A stretch of DNA of 64,000 bases from Mesorhizobium sp. B2-3-4 (lineage in GTDB: Bacteria; Pseudomonadota; Alphaproteobacteria; Rhizobiales; Rhizobiaceae), in the NCBI RefSeq assembly GCF_006442315.1, contig NZ_VFVY01000022.1:62001-126000 (forward strand), written 5' to 3'. Shown here piece after piece: positions 42,281 through 51,426 of this stretch (positions are counted from its first letter, which is position 1; every line of letters begins with the position of its first letter). Below the pieces are notes generated by a model. It was not told the DNA's origin. It was given only the letters and a program-made list of their open reading frames with translations, and did not search any database. Both the position numbers and the translations under genes were made by a program.

Positions 42281-42670
42281 ATGGCTGACAGCCCCTCATT
42301 CAGAACTCCGCTGGCTCGGGTGCGGGGCCTTGGATCAGCTCAACACGGAACCGAAGCGTTCATACTGGAACGGCTGACATCTGCTGCCCTGTTGATCCTC
42401 GTCATTTACATCGTCGCGGTCGTTATTAGACTGATCGGAGAGCCTCGAGATGTCGTCGTGGGCGTCATCGGGTCGATCTATGTCGCACCCGCCCTCATCG
42501 CGTTCATTGTGGTCAACTGCATCCACATGCGGCTGGGCATGCAATCGATCATCGAAGACTACTGTCACCCTATCGTGGCGAAATCGGTCCTGCTGATCGC
42601 CAACTGGTTGTTTTGCTGGGCAGTAGCCCTCGTCAGCTGCTTCGCCGTGCTCGTGATCAGCTTCCGATAG
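42281..42670 (+). CDS. sdhD: succinate dehydrogenase membrane anchor SdhD, solitary
   Basis: A 129-residue three-helix membrane protein. The N-terminal string GLGSAQHGTEAFILERLTSA and the haem-ligand segment HMRLGMQSIIEDYCHP are typical SdhD features. Helices lie at about 33-53, 66-86 and 100-125. SdhD normally sits with sdhC, sdhA and sdhB; none is present here, so this is an extra, isolated copy. The ATG follows AGGAAAG. A stress-type promoter upstream and the ctaD gene downstream link it to a stress respiratory set. Confidence 0.85.
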   Translation: MADSPSFRTPLARVRGLGSAQHGTEAFILERLTSAALLILVIYIVAVVIRLIGEPRDVVVGVIGSIYVAPALIAFIVVNCIHMRLGMQSIIEDYCHPIVAKSVLLIANWLFCWAVALVSCFAVLVISFR

Positions 42671-42757
42671 GCGGAGCTTCTCCCTTCAAGATTCACGGCG
42701 GCGCGCGCGCCTTCCAACTCAGCACCGTCCCGTCACCTGTCGCGCAGCGAACCGTCT

Positions 42758-44422
42758 TCATCTGATTTTCGGCAGCCTGTCCCATTGATGGAAAGGGGGT
42801 GGAGAGGTCAACTCCCACTCCAATGTGGTGGCTCCTGCCCCCCATGGGTTCATGCCAGCGACCCTGCGCCGGTAGAAAGCCTCCAAAATACCGAAGAGGA
42901 AAATCAGGACACTCGTGGCCGACAGATATGATCCGTACGACGATACCATGTTCCAGCCGGCGAATGCGTCGGGATAGTCGATGTAACGACGCGGCATGCC
43001 CGCTATTCCAAGGAAATGATGGGGGAAGAAGACGAGGTTGACACCTATGAAGGTCGTCCAGAAATGGATTGCAGCCAGAAGCGGGTTGTAGAGATATCCC
43101 GTCATTTTCGGGAACCAGTAATACCAGCCCGCGAAGATGCCGAAGATCGCTCCCAGTGAGAGTATGTAGTGGAAATGCGCGACGACAAAGTATGTGTCGT
43201 GCAGTTCACGGTCGAGGCCGGCATTAGCGAGTTGAACGCCGGTCACCCCGCCGACGGTGAACAGGAATATGAAGCCGAGCGCCCAGAGCATCGGCGTCCG
43301 CAGGCTGACCGAACCGCCCCACATGGTGGCAATCCAGGAGAATACTTTTATCCCGGTCGGCACCGCAATCACCATCGTGGCGAAGGTAAAGTAGCGCTGC
43401 GTGTCCAGGCCTATCCCGCTGGTGTACATATGGTGAGCCCAGACGACGAAGCCGATCGCCCCGATAGCCACGATTGCGTACACCATCCCCAGATAGCCAA
43501 AGATCGGCTTTCGCGAAAAAGTCGAGATCACCTGGCTGACGATGCCGAAGGCCGGCAGGATCATGATGTAGACTTCCGGGTGGCCGAAGAACCAGAATAG
43601 ATGCTGGTAAAGCAGCGGGTCGCCTCCGCCGTCAGGTGCGAAGAACGTGGTTCCGAAATTGCGATCGGTCAGGAGCATGGTGATGGCGCCAGCCAGCACC
43701 GGCAGCGCCAGCAGCAGCAGGAACCCGGTGATCAGGATCGACCACACGAACAGGGGCATCTTGTGCAGCGTCATGCCCGGCGCGCGCATGTTGAAGATCG
43801 TTGTGATGAAATTGATGGCACCCAGTATCGAGGAAGCGCCCGCGATGTGCAGCGACAGAATGACCAGATCAACCGCGGGACCGGGGTGGCCGGAGGTCGA
43901 CAGTGGCGGGTAGAGGAACCAGCCGGTCCCAGGGCCATAGCCGCCGGGCACGCTGGGCACGAAGATCGACAACAAAAGCAGCATGAATGCCGGCGGCAGC
44001 AGCCAGAACGATACGTTGTTCATCCGCGGGAACGCCATGTCGGGGGCCCCGATCATTATTGGGACCATCCAGTTGGCGAAGCCACCGATCATCAGGGCGG
44101 GCATCACGGTGTAGAAGATCATGATTAGCGCGTGGGCCGTCGTGAAGACGTTGTAGAGCTGCTTGCCGGCATCGATGGCTTGGTCGCCTTGGTAGCCATA
44201 GATCATCGACGCCAGGCCCGGTAAAAACTGGATCCCGGGTTGCTGCAGCTCAATTCGCATGCCCACCGACAAGAGCATGCCGATGACGCCCGCGATGCAA
44301 GCGAAGATCAGATAGAGTGTGCCGATGTCCTTATGGTTGGTCGAGAACAGCCAGCGGGTGATGCCGCTCAGCTTGTGGCCGTCCTGACTGCCCGAATCTG
44401 ATGCTGCCGTATATTCGCTCAC
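42758..44422 (-). CDS. ctaD: cytochrome c oxidase subunit I (aa3 type)
   Basis: A 554-residue twelve-helix haem-copper oxidase subunit. Ligand motifs are intact: His in TTAHALIMIFY, the cross-linked His-Tyr in GHPEVYIMILP, the CuB pair in WAHHMYTSG, and haem ligands in YFVVAHFHYILS. The start is placed at the GTG (44422, VSEYTAASDSG) because it follows GGAG at 6 nt and because the promoter at 44462-44486 lies just before it; an ATG at 44458 would precede transcription start. No ctaC or ctaE is adjacent, so it is probably a second, stress-induced subunit I. Confidence 0.9.
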   Translation of the reverse strand: MSEYTAASDSGSQDGHKLSGITRWLFSTNHKDIGTLYLIFACIAGVIGMLLSVGMRIELQQPGIQFLPGLASMIYGYQGDQAIDAGKQLYNVFTTAHALIMIFYTVMPALMIGGFANWMVPIMIGAPDMAFPRMNNVSFWLLPPAFMLLLLSIFVPSVPGGYGPGTGWFLYPPLSTSGHPGPAVDLVILSLHIAGASSILGAINFITTIFNMRAPGMTLHKMPLFVWSILITGFLLLLALPVLAGAITMLLTDRNFGTTFFAPDGGGDPLLYQHLFWFFGHPEVYIMILPAFGIVSQVISTFSRKPIFGYLGMVYAIVAIGAIGFVVWAHHMYTSGIGLDTQRYFTFATMVIAVPTGIKVFSWIATMWGGSVSLRTPMLWALGFIFLFTVGGVTGVQLANAGLDRELHDTYFVVAHFHYILSLGAIFGIFAGWYYWFPKMTGYLYNPLLAAIHFWTTFIGVNLVFFPHHFLGIAGMPRRYIDYPDAFAGWNMVSSYGSYLSATSVLIFLFGILEAFYRRRVAGMNPWGAGATTLEWELTSPPPFHQWDRLPKIR

Positions 44423-44461
44423 GACCGTCTCCGCTTGAGCCGTCTCCTGACAAGGCATCAG

Positions 44462-44486
44462 AACCGCGGTGGCAGTTGAATGTTCC
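44462..44486 (-). promoter_or_regulatory. EcfG-type promoter of ctaD
   Basis: Minus strand GGAAC (44486-44482), 18 nt, TT (44463-44462), -10 GGTT. Back to back with the promoter at 44507-44531. Confidence 0.65.
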
Positions 44487-44506
44487 CTCCACAGAACCGA
44501 CGGTCG

Positions 44507-44531
44507 GGAACATTCAATGCACGCGATGGTT
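44507..44531 (+). promoter_or_regulatory. EcfG-type promoter
   Basis: GGAAC (44507-44511), 18 nt, TT (44530-44531), -10 GGTT, 45 nt before the small membrane protein start; DUF2243 and NDH-2 genes follow. Confidence 0.65.
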
Positions 44532-44575
44532 TGGCTGGGCGCGGCATGTCCCTGCGCGGCGGAGGATCGACATCC

Positions 44576-44734
44576 ATGCTGGCGATGATTGCTGCGACAT
44601 TGGTTCTGACCACGGTGGTTGGGGGCCTGATATCCGCCTTCTGGATCGAGGCGCGTCATGGTCTCCATGACCCCATGCCGGACATGTTGGCTCCTACGCA
44701 ACGGCCCACCTCGGCCTGGAGCCGGTGGTTCTGA
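44576..44734 (+). CDS. small single-pass membrane protein
   Basis: A 52-residue protein with one helix (MLAMIAATLVLTTVVGGLIS at its start) and a Pro/Thr/Arg tail ending in RWF. The ATG at 44576 has GGAGG about 10 nt upstream. Its stop overlaps an ATG (TGATG at 44732-44736). It lies between a stress promoter and respiratory genes and may be an oxidase accessory peptide; that is inference. Confidence 0.6.
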   Translation: MLAMIAATLVLTTVVGGLISAFWIEARHGLHDPMPDMLAPTQRPTSAWSRWF

Positions 44735-45554
44735 TGGACGCGATCCTCGCAAAACTCGATCGAGAATCCGAGCCGGTTGGCTGCTGCTTGGCTTCGCGCT
44801 CGGTGGTTTCCTCGATGGCATCGTCTTGCATCAGATTCTGCAATGGCATCATCTTCTCTCGGGCCTCGGCGACCCGGCGGGCTCCGACCTGCGCTTCCAG
44901 ATCATGGCCGACGGCATATTCCATCTTTTCATGTATGTGCTGGCCGTCATCGGCACAGTGCTGCTGGTGGCCGCCAGGGTGGCCGGCGCGCGCCCCGGGA
45001 GGACGACCGAGATCCTGCGGCTCGCCTTGGTCGGGTTTGGCGTCTGGCATGTTGTGGATGCCGTTGTCTTCCATTGGCTGCTGGGCCTGCACCGGATCAA
45101 GATGAACAGCGACATGCCGCTGGCCTGGGATATTACGTGGCTGGTCATCTTCGGCGTTGTGCCGCTGCTGTTGGTCATGGTGCTGCCCAACCGCGGCGGA
45201 CCGGCACGGGGTGCTTCTGCGGCGCTGATCAGTATCGTCCTGCTTGCCGGATTGGCAGCGGGCGCCGGCCCGCTCTTCAACGGCGCGTCCAATCCCATCA
45301 TCGTCTTTCGGGGCGGCATGGAACCGGCCAAGATGATGCGAGCCCTCGAGGTCGCCGACGCCCGCCTGAAATGGGTCGACTCGAGCGGCACCGTCTGGGC
45401 GGTCGACCGCGTCTCGTGGCGCGGTTTGCTGGCCCTTTATGCGCAAGGCGCCTTGGTCGTCAGCACGACGCCTATCATTGCCGGATGCTTCGCCTGGACT
45501 GATGCCGCCGGAGCGAGCAGCGGCTCCAGCCAGCAGCGAGGCATCCGGCAATGA
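44658..45554 (+). CDS. DUF2243 membrane protein
   Basis: The long open frame encodes up to 298 residues. From about residue 40 it shows the DUF2243 pattern: GWLLLGFALGGFLDGIVLHQ, ILQWHHLLSG, IFHLFMYVLAVIGTVLL, HVVDAVVFHWLLGLHRIKMN. Four or more helices. The N-terminus is uncertain. An ATG at 44734, overlapping the preceding stop and followed by MDAILAKLDRESEP, looks like the natural start but is in another frame and would need a one-base change to join. Alternatively translation begins at 44658 or 44667 inside the previous gene. Function of the family is unknown. The stop overlaps the NDH-2 start. Confidence 0.7.
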   Translation: MVSMTPCRTCWLLRNGPPRPGAGGSDGRDPRKTRSRIRAGWLLLGFALGGFLDGIVLHQILQWHHLLSGLGDPAGSDLRFQIMADGIFHLFMYVLAVIGTVLLVAARVAGARPGRTTEILRLALVGFGVWHVVDAVVFHWLLGLHRIKMNSDMPLAWDITWLVIFGVVPLLLVMVLPNRGGPARGASAALISIVLLAGLAAGAGPLFNGASNPIIVFRGGMEPAKMMRALEVADARLKWVDSSGTVWAVDRVSWRGLLALYAQGALVVSTTPIIAGCFAWTDAAGASSGSSQQRGIRQ

Positions 45555-46966
45555 CTAACGGGCCGAACAGGGGGAGTATCAAGGATCAACGCGCCATCGA
45601 GAGCAGCCACGGCCCGATATTGATACCGCGCATCGTCGTGGTCGGCGGAGGCTTTGCTGGTCTGGAGGTAGCCAAGGCGCTCGGCAAGGCGGAGATCGGG
45701 GTCACGATCATCGACCGCCACAATCACCACCTGTTCCAACCGTTGCTCTATCAAGTTGCAACCGCCGCCTTGTCGGCGCCTGACATCGCCGAGCCAATCC
45801 GCAAGATACTTCGCAGCTATCCCTCGGTTCAGGTCCTCTTCGGCGAGGTGGCCGAGATTGATACCGAGGCCAGGATAGTGGTGCTGGCCGATGGAACCAC
45901 GGTCCGCTATGACCTGCTGATCCTAGCAACCGGATCGCAGCCATTCTATTTCGGTCAGGACAGCTGGGCTCGGGTTTGTCCGGGCTTGAAGAGCATCGAG
46001 GATGCCCGCACGATCCGGTCGCGGCTGCTGCTTTCGTTCGAGCACGCGGAAAGGACCACCGATCCAGTCGAGCAATCCCGGCTGATGACGATCGCCATCA
46101 TCGGCGGCGGGCCGACCGGTGTAGAACTCGCGGGCTCGATCGCAGAACTCAGCCGGCACACGCTGGCGCGCGACTTCCGGAACATCCGTCCGGAGAAGAC
46201 AAGGATCATACTCATCGAGGCCGGCAACCGTCTTCTCGCCGGGTTCGCTCCGGAGCTTTCCGAATATGCACGTCTGCGCCTGGAAAGCCTGGGCGTCGAA
46301 GTGGCGCTCGGCAATCGCGTCGAGGCGATCGAGGCACAGAAAATCACGGTCGGCGGCAAGGCAATCCCGGTAGCCTTGACGCTCTGGGCGGCCGGAGTGG
46401 CAGCTTCGCCGCTGGCGGCCAAGCTTGGTGTTGGGCTCGATCACGGCGGTCGGGTGAAGGTCGGATCCGACCTGCAGATCATCGGTCTTTCTGACGTCTT
46501 CGCGCTTGGCGATGTCGCGCTGTTCCTCGACGAGAACGGTCAGCCATTGCCGGGCCTTGCCCAAGTCGCCAAGCAGCAGGGCCAGCACCTCGGCAAGGCA
46601 CTGGCTCGGCGGATAGATACCGGCGAAGAGCTGCCGGCTTTTGTTTTCAACAATCGAGGTAACACGGCGATCGTCGGCCGCCATGCTGCCGTGTTCGAGT
46701 CCGGCAGATTGAAACTGAAAGGCTGGTTCGCATGGTCGGCCTGGGCGATCATCCATGTTTACCTCCTCGTCGGTTTTCAACACCGCGTCCAGGTCTCGAT
46801 CCAATGGCTGTGGCGCTACCTCACCTATGAACGCGGCGCCAGGCTGATCGCCGAGGAACGGGTCGACCCGGGTCCACCACCGTCGCCCGCAGCGGAACAG
46901 GCAGCCCCGAGAGAGGTTTTGCCACCGGATGCAGAAGCCCTCCCCGGCGTTGCTCGCGCGCGCTGA
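45551..46966 (+). CDS. ndh: type II NADH dehydrogenase
   Basis: A 471-residue NDH-2-type flavoprotein that oxidises NADH and reduces quinone without pumping protons. FAD motif VVVGGGFAGLEVAKALG, NAD motif IAIIGGGPTGVELAGSIAEL, LFQPLLYQVATAALS typical of the family, FAD-binding ALGDVALF, and a C-terminal amphipathic membrane segment (WFAWSAWAIIHVYLLVGF). ATGA overlap with the DUF2243 gene at 45551. With ctaD and sdhD this gives a stress-regulated respiratory branch. Confidence 0.9.
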   Translation: MTNGPNRGSIKDQRAIESSHGPILIPRIVVVGGGFAGLEVAKALGKAEIGVTIIDRHNHHLFQPLLYQVATAALSAPDIAEPIRKILRSYPSVQVLFGEVAEIDTEARIVVLADGTTVRYDLLILATGSQPFYFGQDSWARVCPGLKSIEDARTIRSRLLLSFEHAERTTDPVEQSRLMTIAIIGGGPTGVELAGSIAELSRHTLARDFRNIRPEKTRIILIEAGNRLLAGFAPELSEYARLRLESLGVEVALGNRVEAIEAQKITVGGKAIPVALTLWAAGVAASPLAAKLGVGLDHGGRVKVGSDLQIIGLSDVFALGDVALFLDENGQPLPGLAQVAKQQGQHLGKALARRIDTGEELPAFVFNNRGNTAIVGRHAAVFESGRLKLKGWFAWSAWAIIHVYLLVGFQHRVQVSIQWLWRYLTYERGARLIAEERVDPGPPPSPAAEQAAPREVLPPDAEALPGVARAR

Positions 46967-47099
46967 GAATGGAGCGCGTGAATTCAGGGCTCGGCCGGCG
47001 CGCTCAGGGTTGAAGACCCAGGCTTGAGCGACAGGCAAACGGCCGCGGTTCGAGAGCCAGCGTGAAACGCCCAGATCGTCGGTGCCCGCCCTCGTCATC

Positions 47100-47577
47100 G
47101 GTGCGGATCAGGCCGGGTGCAATCGCGTTGGCGCCGAGCCTAAGGTTCGGCATCCAGCGCCAAGCTGCGCATCAGAGTGAGCAGGCCACCCCTGGCAGAC
47201 CGTAAGCCGCGTCCTGGGGTTCGGAATGGCTTCGTGGGCGAGTTGATGTTGATGATCTGGCCTGTTTACGCCCGAGCTTGACGCCGGCGCACGAATTCGC
47301 GGCAGCAGAAAAAGAGCGGTCTTGATCAATGTCCCAGGCTTGCTTCGTCGTCTGGGCCGGAGGCAAGCCGCTCCGTCCGGTCCGGGCATTGTTGACCAGT
47401 ATGTGCGGCGTTCCCAGCGTCTGGCCGAGAGCTTGGAAAAAATCGGCCGCGTTCCTTCGTCGCGAAATCCAGGCGCTGTACAAGGGCGCGGTCTCCCGAA
47501 TTGCGACGCGGCCACGATGCTTCATGTTCCGCGGCGGCACGCGTATCTCGCCATCCTCGACTGTGGCCATGACTCAT
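47100..47577 (-). pseudogene. decayed SDR (glucose 1-dehydrogenase-like) gene
   Basis: Pieces of one SDR appear in different minus-strand frames: FFQALGQTLGTPHILVNNAR, then IIN-type strand remnants, GGLLTLMRSLALDAEP and NAIAPGLIRTDDE. Several frameshifts separate them. The order is that of a normal SDR, so this is a relic rather than several genes. Confidence 0.6.
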
Positions 47578-47805
47578 CTGCGTTAATCATCAAGTCCGTC
47601 CGTCGTCCATCGGCCGCCAGGACGACAATCGACAGCCCGGCTCGTACGGCAGCCCCTAACCTCGATGTAGCGGGTGGTTCCCAGCCTTCATCCGGTGCCG
47701 GCCTGATGGATCCGGATGGCACCAGCGACGTTGCGTCCCTATATGCACATGTAAATACAGGCTCCTCGCAACAGGAACCGTCCCTCTCTTCAGAGCCCGC
47801 TCGTC

Positions 47806-49317
47806 ATGACGTCACCTGCGACCGCGGAACCCCGAGCCATTCAGATGGGCCTTTCTGCCCTCAACAATAGCTATGCGCAATTGCCGGAGCGCTTCTTTGC
47901 GCAAACAGATCCGAAGCCGGTATCCGAACCCCGGCTGATCCGATTCAACCGGCCCCTCGCCGAGGAACTCGGGCTCGACGCCGACCAGCTTACCGGCCCC
48001 GACGGAGTGCAGATGCTGGCCGGCAACAGATTTCCGGAAGGCTTGCAAGCAATCGCCCTTGCCTATGCGGGCCACCAGTTCGGAAACTTCGTGCCTCAGC
48101 TCGGCGACGGGCGCGCTCTGCTGCTTGGCGAAGTGGTTGACGTCAACGGCATTCGCCGAGACATCCAGCTGAAGGGGTCGGGACCGACGCGGTTCTCGCG
48201 CAACGGTGACGGCCGCGCTGCCCTCGGCCCGGTCCTGCGCGAATATGTCGTCAGCGAAGCGATGGCCGTCTTGGGCATTCCGACGACGCGAAGCCTGGCG
48301 GCGGTGCTCACCGGGGACCCGGTCTATCGCGAGGTCCGGCTGCCCGGCGCCGTCCTCACAAGAGTGGCGGCCAGCCATATCCGCATCGGCACCTTCCAAT
48401 ATTTCGCTGCTCGCCACGATACCGAGGGGCTCAAGATCCTAGCCGACTATGCCATTCAGCGCCACTTCCCGCAGTCGGCTGGACAGGCGCGGCCGTACCG
48501 CGCTTTGCTGGAGGCCGTTGTCGCCGCACAAGCCGATCTGGTGGCGCGCTGGATGCTGGTCGGCTTCATCCATGGCGTCATGAATACCGACAACATGGCG
48601 ATCTCGGGCGAGACGATCGACTATGGCCCGTGCGCCTTCATGGACGCTTATGACCCGAGCGCGGTGTTCAGTTCGATCGACCGCGCCGGCCGCTATGCCT
48701 ATGCCAACCAGCCTCGGGTCGCAACATGGAACCTTGCACGCTTTGCTGAGACACTGCTGCCGCTGATGAGCACGGACGAGAATGAAGCCGTCTCTGAAGC
48801 CGAAGAGGTGCTTAGGTCTTTCCAGTCCTCCTATGAGACTGTGCTGCATCGCGGATTCCGCAGAAAACTCGGATTGCTGACCGAGGCGGAAGGCGACTTG
48901 CAGCTCGCTGCTGATTTTCTGGATGTACTGGCCCGTGGCGAAGCGGACTTTACGCTCGGCTTCCGGCGCCTGGGCGACGATCTTGACCCTGCGGATGCTG
49001 AGGGCACGGCACGGCAGCTGTTTCAGGATCCAGGCGCATTCGATGTTTGGTCGGCACGATGGCGCGAGCGCATCGCCAGCGAAGCAGCCGACACGGCCAC
49101 GCGCCGAGCGGCCATGCATGCCGTCAATCCCAAATTCATCCCTCGCAACCATCGCATCGAGGCGATGATCCAAGCGGCGCTGGGCGGCGACTTCACACCG
49201 TTCGAGGAGATTCTGGACGTCGTCACGCGGCCCTTCGATGAGCAGCCGGGCATGGGACGCTATGCTGACCCGCCACGCCGGGATGAACGCGTCCTACAGA
49301 CATTCTGCGGTACATGA
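47806..49317 (+). CDS. selO: protein adenylyltransferase SelO (YdiU)
   Basis: A 503-residue pseudokinase-fold AMPylator. Characteristic strings: LALAYAGHQFGNFVPQLGDG, LKGSGPTRFSRNGDGRAALG, REYVVSEAMAVLGIPTTRSL, GFIHGVMNTDNMAISGETID and YGPCAFMDAYDP (catalytic Asp and metal site). SelO transfers AMP to proteins and supports redox and oxidative-stress responses. It lacks the C-terminal Sec/Cys tail extension of some members; the final TFCGT does keep a Cys two residues from the usual end. No stress-type promoter was found upstream. Confidence 0.95.
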   Translation: MTSPATAEPRAIQMGLSALNNSYAQLPERFFAQTDPKPVSEPRLIRFNRPLAEELGLDADQLTGPDGVQMLAGNRFPEGLQAIALAYAGHQFGNFVPQLGDGRALLLGEVVDVNGIRRDIQLKGSGPTRFSRNGDGRAALGPVLREYVVSEAMAVLGIPTTRSLAAVLTGDPVYREVRLPGAVLTRVAASHIRIGTFQYFAARHDTEGLKILADYAIQRHFPQSAGQARPYRALLEAVVAAQADLVARWMLVGFIHGVMNTDNMAISGETIDYGPCAFMDAYDPSAVFSSIDRAGRYAYANQPRVATWNLARFAETLLPLMSTDENEAVSEAEEVLRSFQSSYETVLHRGFRRKLGLLTEAEGDLQLAADFLDVLARGEADFTLGFRRLGDDLDPADAEGTARQLFQDPGAFDVWSARWRERIASEAADTATRRAAMHAVNPKFIPRNHRIEAMIQAALGGDFTPFEEILDVVTRPFDEQPGMGRYADPPRRDERVLQTFCGT

Positions 49318-49511
49318 GACATTCAAGATGGCCGTTTAACAGGTGCATCGGAAGATCCACGCGTAAGCCACAGAATATTCCTGAGTACTTTTGATCTGAC
49401 CCATGGCGGTTACAGAATTAAGAATTCGAATTGCTCGCGCAAAAGCTTGTCGACATACTGGAATATCCGACCGCGAGTGCTCGGCTCGGGCAGCTGATTC
49501 CATCTGCTAAT

Positions 49512-49772
49512 TCATGCCGCCTCGCTGAGCCCAACTTCGCTGCCAGAGAGCTTCAGAACAGTCATTCGTTGACGCCGAGCCCGGTTTCTCTCGGCATCCA
49601 GCAATTCATCCTCCCCAGCCAAGCCGTTCATGAATAGCTTGAGCAGGTGTGCAGCCAAGCGCTCCCGCTCTGGCGACTTAGGCGCGACACCTCGCTCGCT
49701 ACTGATCGTCTCAGTAACGCGGGCAAGCATTGCGATTTCCTTCGGCTCCAAAAAACGACCTGGGTAAAACAT
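49512..49772 (-). CDS. small hypothetical protein, paralogue of 3614-3904
   Basis: An 86-residue helical protein: MFYPGRFLEPKEIAMLARVT, SPERERLAAHLLKLFMNGLA, GEDELLDAERNRARRQ. It matches 3614-3904 over about 70 residues. The ATG at 49772 follows GGAGAG. The pair shows that this is a small multi-copy rhizobial family; role unknown. Confidence 0.65.
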   Translation of the reverse strand: MFYPGRFLEPKEIAMLARVTETISSERGVAPKSPERERLAAHLLKLFMNGLAGEDELLDAERNRARRQRMTVLKLSGSEVGLSEAA

Positions 49773-50766
49773 GCCGCTCTCCTGAAAAAGTCATCGCATC
49801 CAATTACGCAGGCGGCCGGAGGCTCGCAATTAACTATGATAATAGCCCCTTTCAGATTGGATGCCGCGTTGCTGTTCAGTGATTGAAAACTTGACAGCTG
49901 AAAGCCTGCTCCAGTCGCAGTTCCAACAGTACGAGGGCCGTTTCAGCGGACGAGTAACGAAGGCTCCTTGCCGCAAACAGGGCGATCTCGGCGGCAGTCC
50001 TGTCCGCTACGGCTCGCATGCTGAAGTTTTGGGGCATCGATCTCACCAATGGAACTGAAGCCAGAATGGAGCCACCAGCTTAGGAGTGGGCTGGGTTCCG
50101 CCTATTGAACTTTGATTCAAGAGCGCGTCGGCGCCTTTCGGAGGTCTACGCGAATGAAAATGGGTTGGCGGGGCTATGAACTCGTATCGTGTTGAGGAAT
50201 GGAAAACGATGCTGTCTTGGCTACCCATCAAGCCGATGCGCTGGCGTCTTTCGAAGCCGCGGCAAAGGCAGTTCACCGAGCGATCACCTTGCGCAACGGT
50301 GAAGCCAATTGGATTAGAGTAACGCAAATCTCGCTCCAGAGTCACCGCAACGAACGGCGAGTTACGGTCTTCGAATACCGAGCAATCGGGCCGACGCGGC
50401 GTTAATGCACGCATTACAATTGAGCGGCGGCCGTGGGCTAGTGCACTAGCGTGTTGAAAGTTTAACTCAGTCGGGCGCCCCGCAGAGCCGATCAGTGCGG
50501 TTGGCCGATTAGCCAGCGTACTCGGCTTCAGCCTTGCCATAGGATCCCGCAGCCAGCGCAATGAGAAGCGCGCGATCAGGGATGACGACCTTTCCACATT
50601 CAGTCGGAGCAAGCCGTGCCGCTCCAAGATTTGAAGCGCGACGGTGACATGCCTGCCGAGCGTCAACATCGCCGTTTCCAGCGTTGGTTGGCCAGGCCTG
50701 GGGCTAGGAGCCGTCCAGCGAGCTTTTCCCTTGCGCCTGCCGACCCGTCGCTTTTTGTCATCCAAG
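49773..50766. other. low-coding stretch
   Basis: About 1 kb before the stress promoter at 50767. Besides the doubtful frame at 50199-50405, I see nothing that resembles a gene. A 240-codon minus-strand frame (50043-50765) has poor composition and no ribosome site. Confidence 0.35.
50199..50405 (+). CDS. doubtful small protein
   Basis: A 68-residue frame, MENDAVLATHQADALASFEA, KAVHRAITLRNGEANWIRV, with helical then strand-like character. AGGA immediately precedes the ATG, too close for a good ribosome site. No promoter or conserved motif supports it. Confidence 0.3.
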   Translation: MENDAVLATHQADALASFEAAAKAVHRAITLRNGEANWIRVTQISLQSHRNERRVTVFEYRAIGPTRR

Positions 50767-50791
50767 GGAACAACGTTATCTCCGCCGAGTT
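50767..50791 (+). promoter_or_regulatory. EcfG-type promoter before a decayed gene
   Basis: GGAAC (50767-50771), 18 nt, TT (50790-50791), -10 AGTT, 38 nt before the ATG of the DUF4142 relic. This is the last such site in the window. Confidence 0.6.
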
Positions 50792-50828
50792 CGGAGCCAA
50801 ATTGAGTGCATTATTGAAGGAGATCAAC

Positions 50829-51234
50829 ATGCATTTTGTGAAAGCGTTTATTGCCGCGATCGCGATCGGTCTCATCAGCCCAGTAGCAATAGCTCAGACC
50901 GCGATGACGTCCCCGCAGGAATTTGTCAAAGCGGCTGCAACTTCGGACATGTTGAATCGCTTGAGTGAATTGGCGCTGCGCAATCGCAGACCTGTCGAGT
51001 GAAGGAATTCGCCAGCATGTTGATCAACGACCACACGACTTCTTCCAAGCGGCTCCTATCGGCCGCAAAGAAGGACGATCTGGCGGTTGAGCCGGAGACG
51101 ACAAGCAAACATGCTGCCCAGTTGGATGCGCTGAGCAACGACAGAGGCGAGGTATTCGATACGCCTATCTCAAGGCCCAGGTGGCAGCGCATCAGCAGGT
51201 CCTGGCACTAATGACTTCCTATGCGAGCAACTGA
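50829..51234 (+). pseudogene. frameshifted DUF4142 periplasmic protein
   Basis: The ATG at 50829 follows GAAGGAG. A signal peptide (FVKAFIAAIAIGLISPVAIA-Q) leads to TAMTSPQEFVKAAATSDM and a stop near 51000. The next piece, VKEFASMLINDHTTSSKRLL, continues in another frame, and YLKAQVAAHQQVLALMTSYA continues in a third to a stop at 51234. These are consecutive parts of one DUF4142 domain with two shifts. The promoter is intact, so the loss may be recent. Confidence 0.75.
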
Positions 51235-51426
51235 GCAAGGGCGGCTGTTTAGGGCTGAGTAAATGTCTGGTTCGTCGGCAGGTTGTCTACTGCAGTATGG
51301 ACAGGTGGTCCTCGCCACCAACCGGAGAATCGAAGCCTCGGTTCCCGGTATCATCGCGCTCCTCTTGAGACCGCAGTGTCCAAGATGAGCGAAATTCTCC
51401 AAGCAATACAATGACGGCGGCGACCC

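Noticed and set aside
45923..47098. Minus-strand frame of 391 codons
   Set aside because: Antisense to the NDH-2 gene; its 3' end includes a small piece of the SDR relic but the whole is not a gene.
50043..50765. 240-codon minus-strand frame
   Set aside because: Arg/Pro/Ser-rich shadow composition, no ribosome site, no domain.
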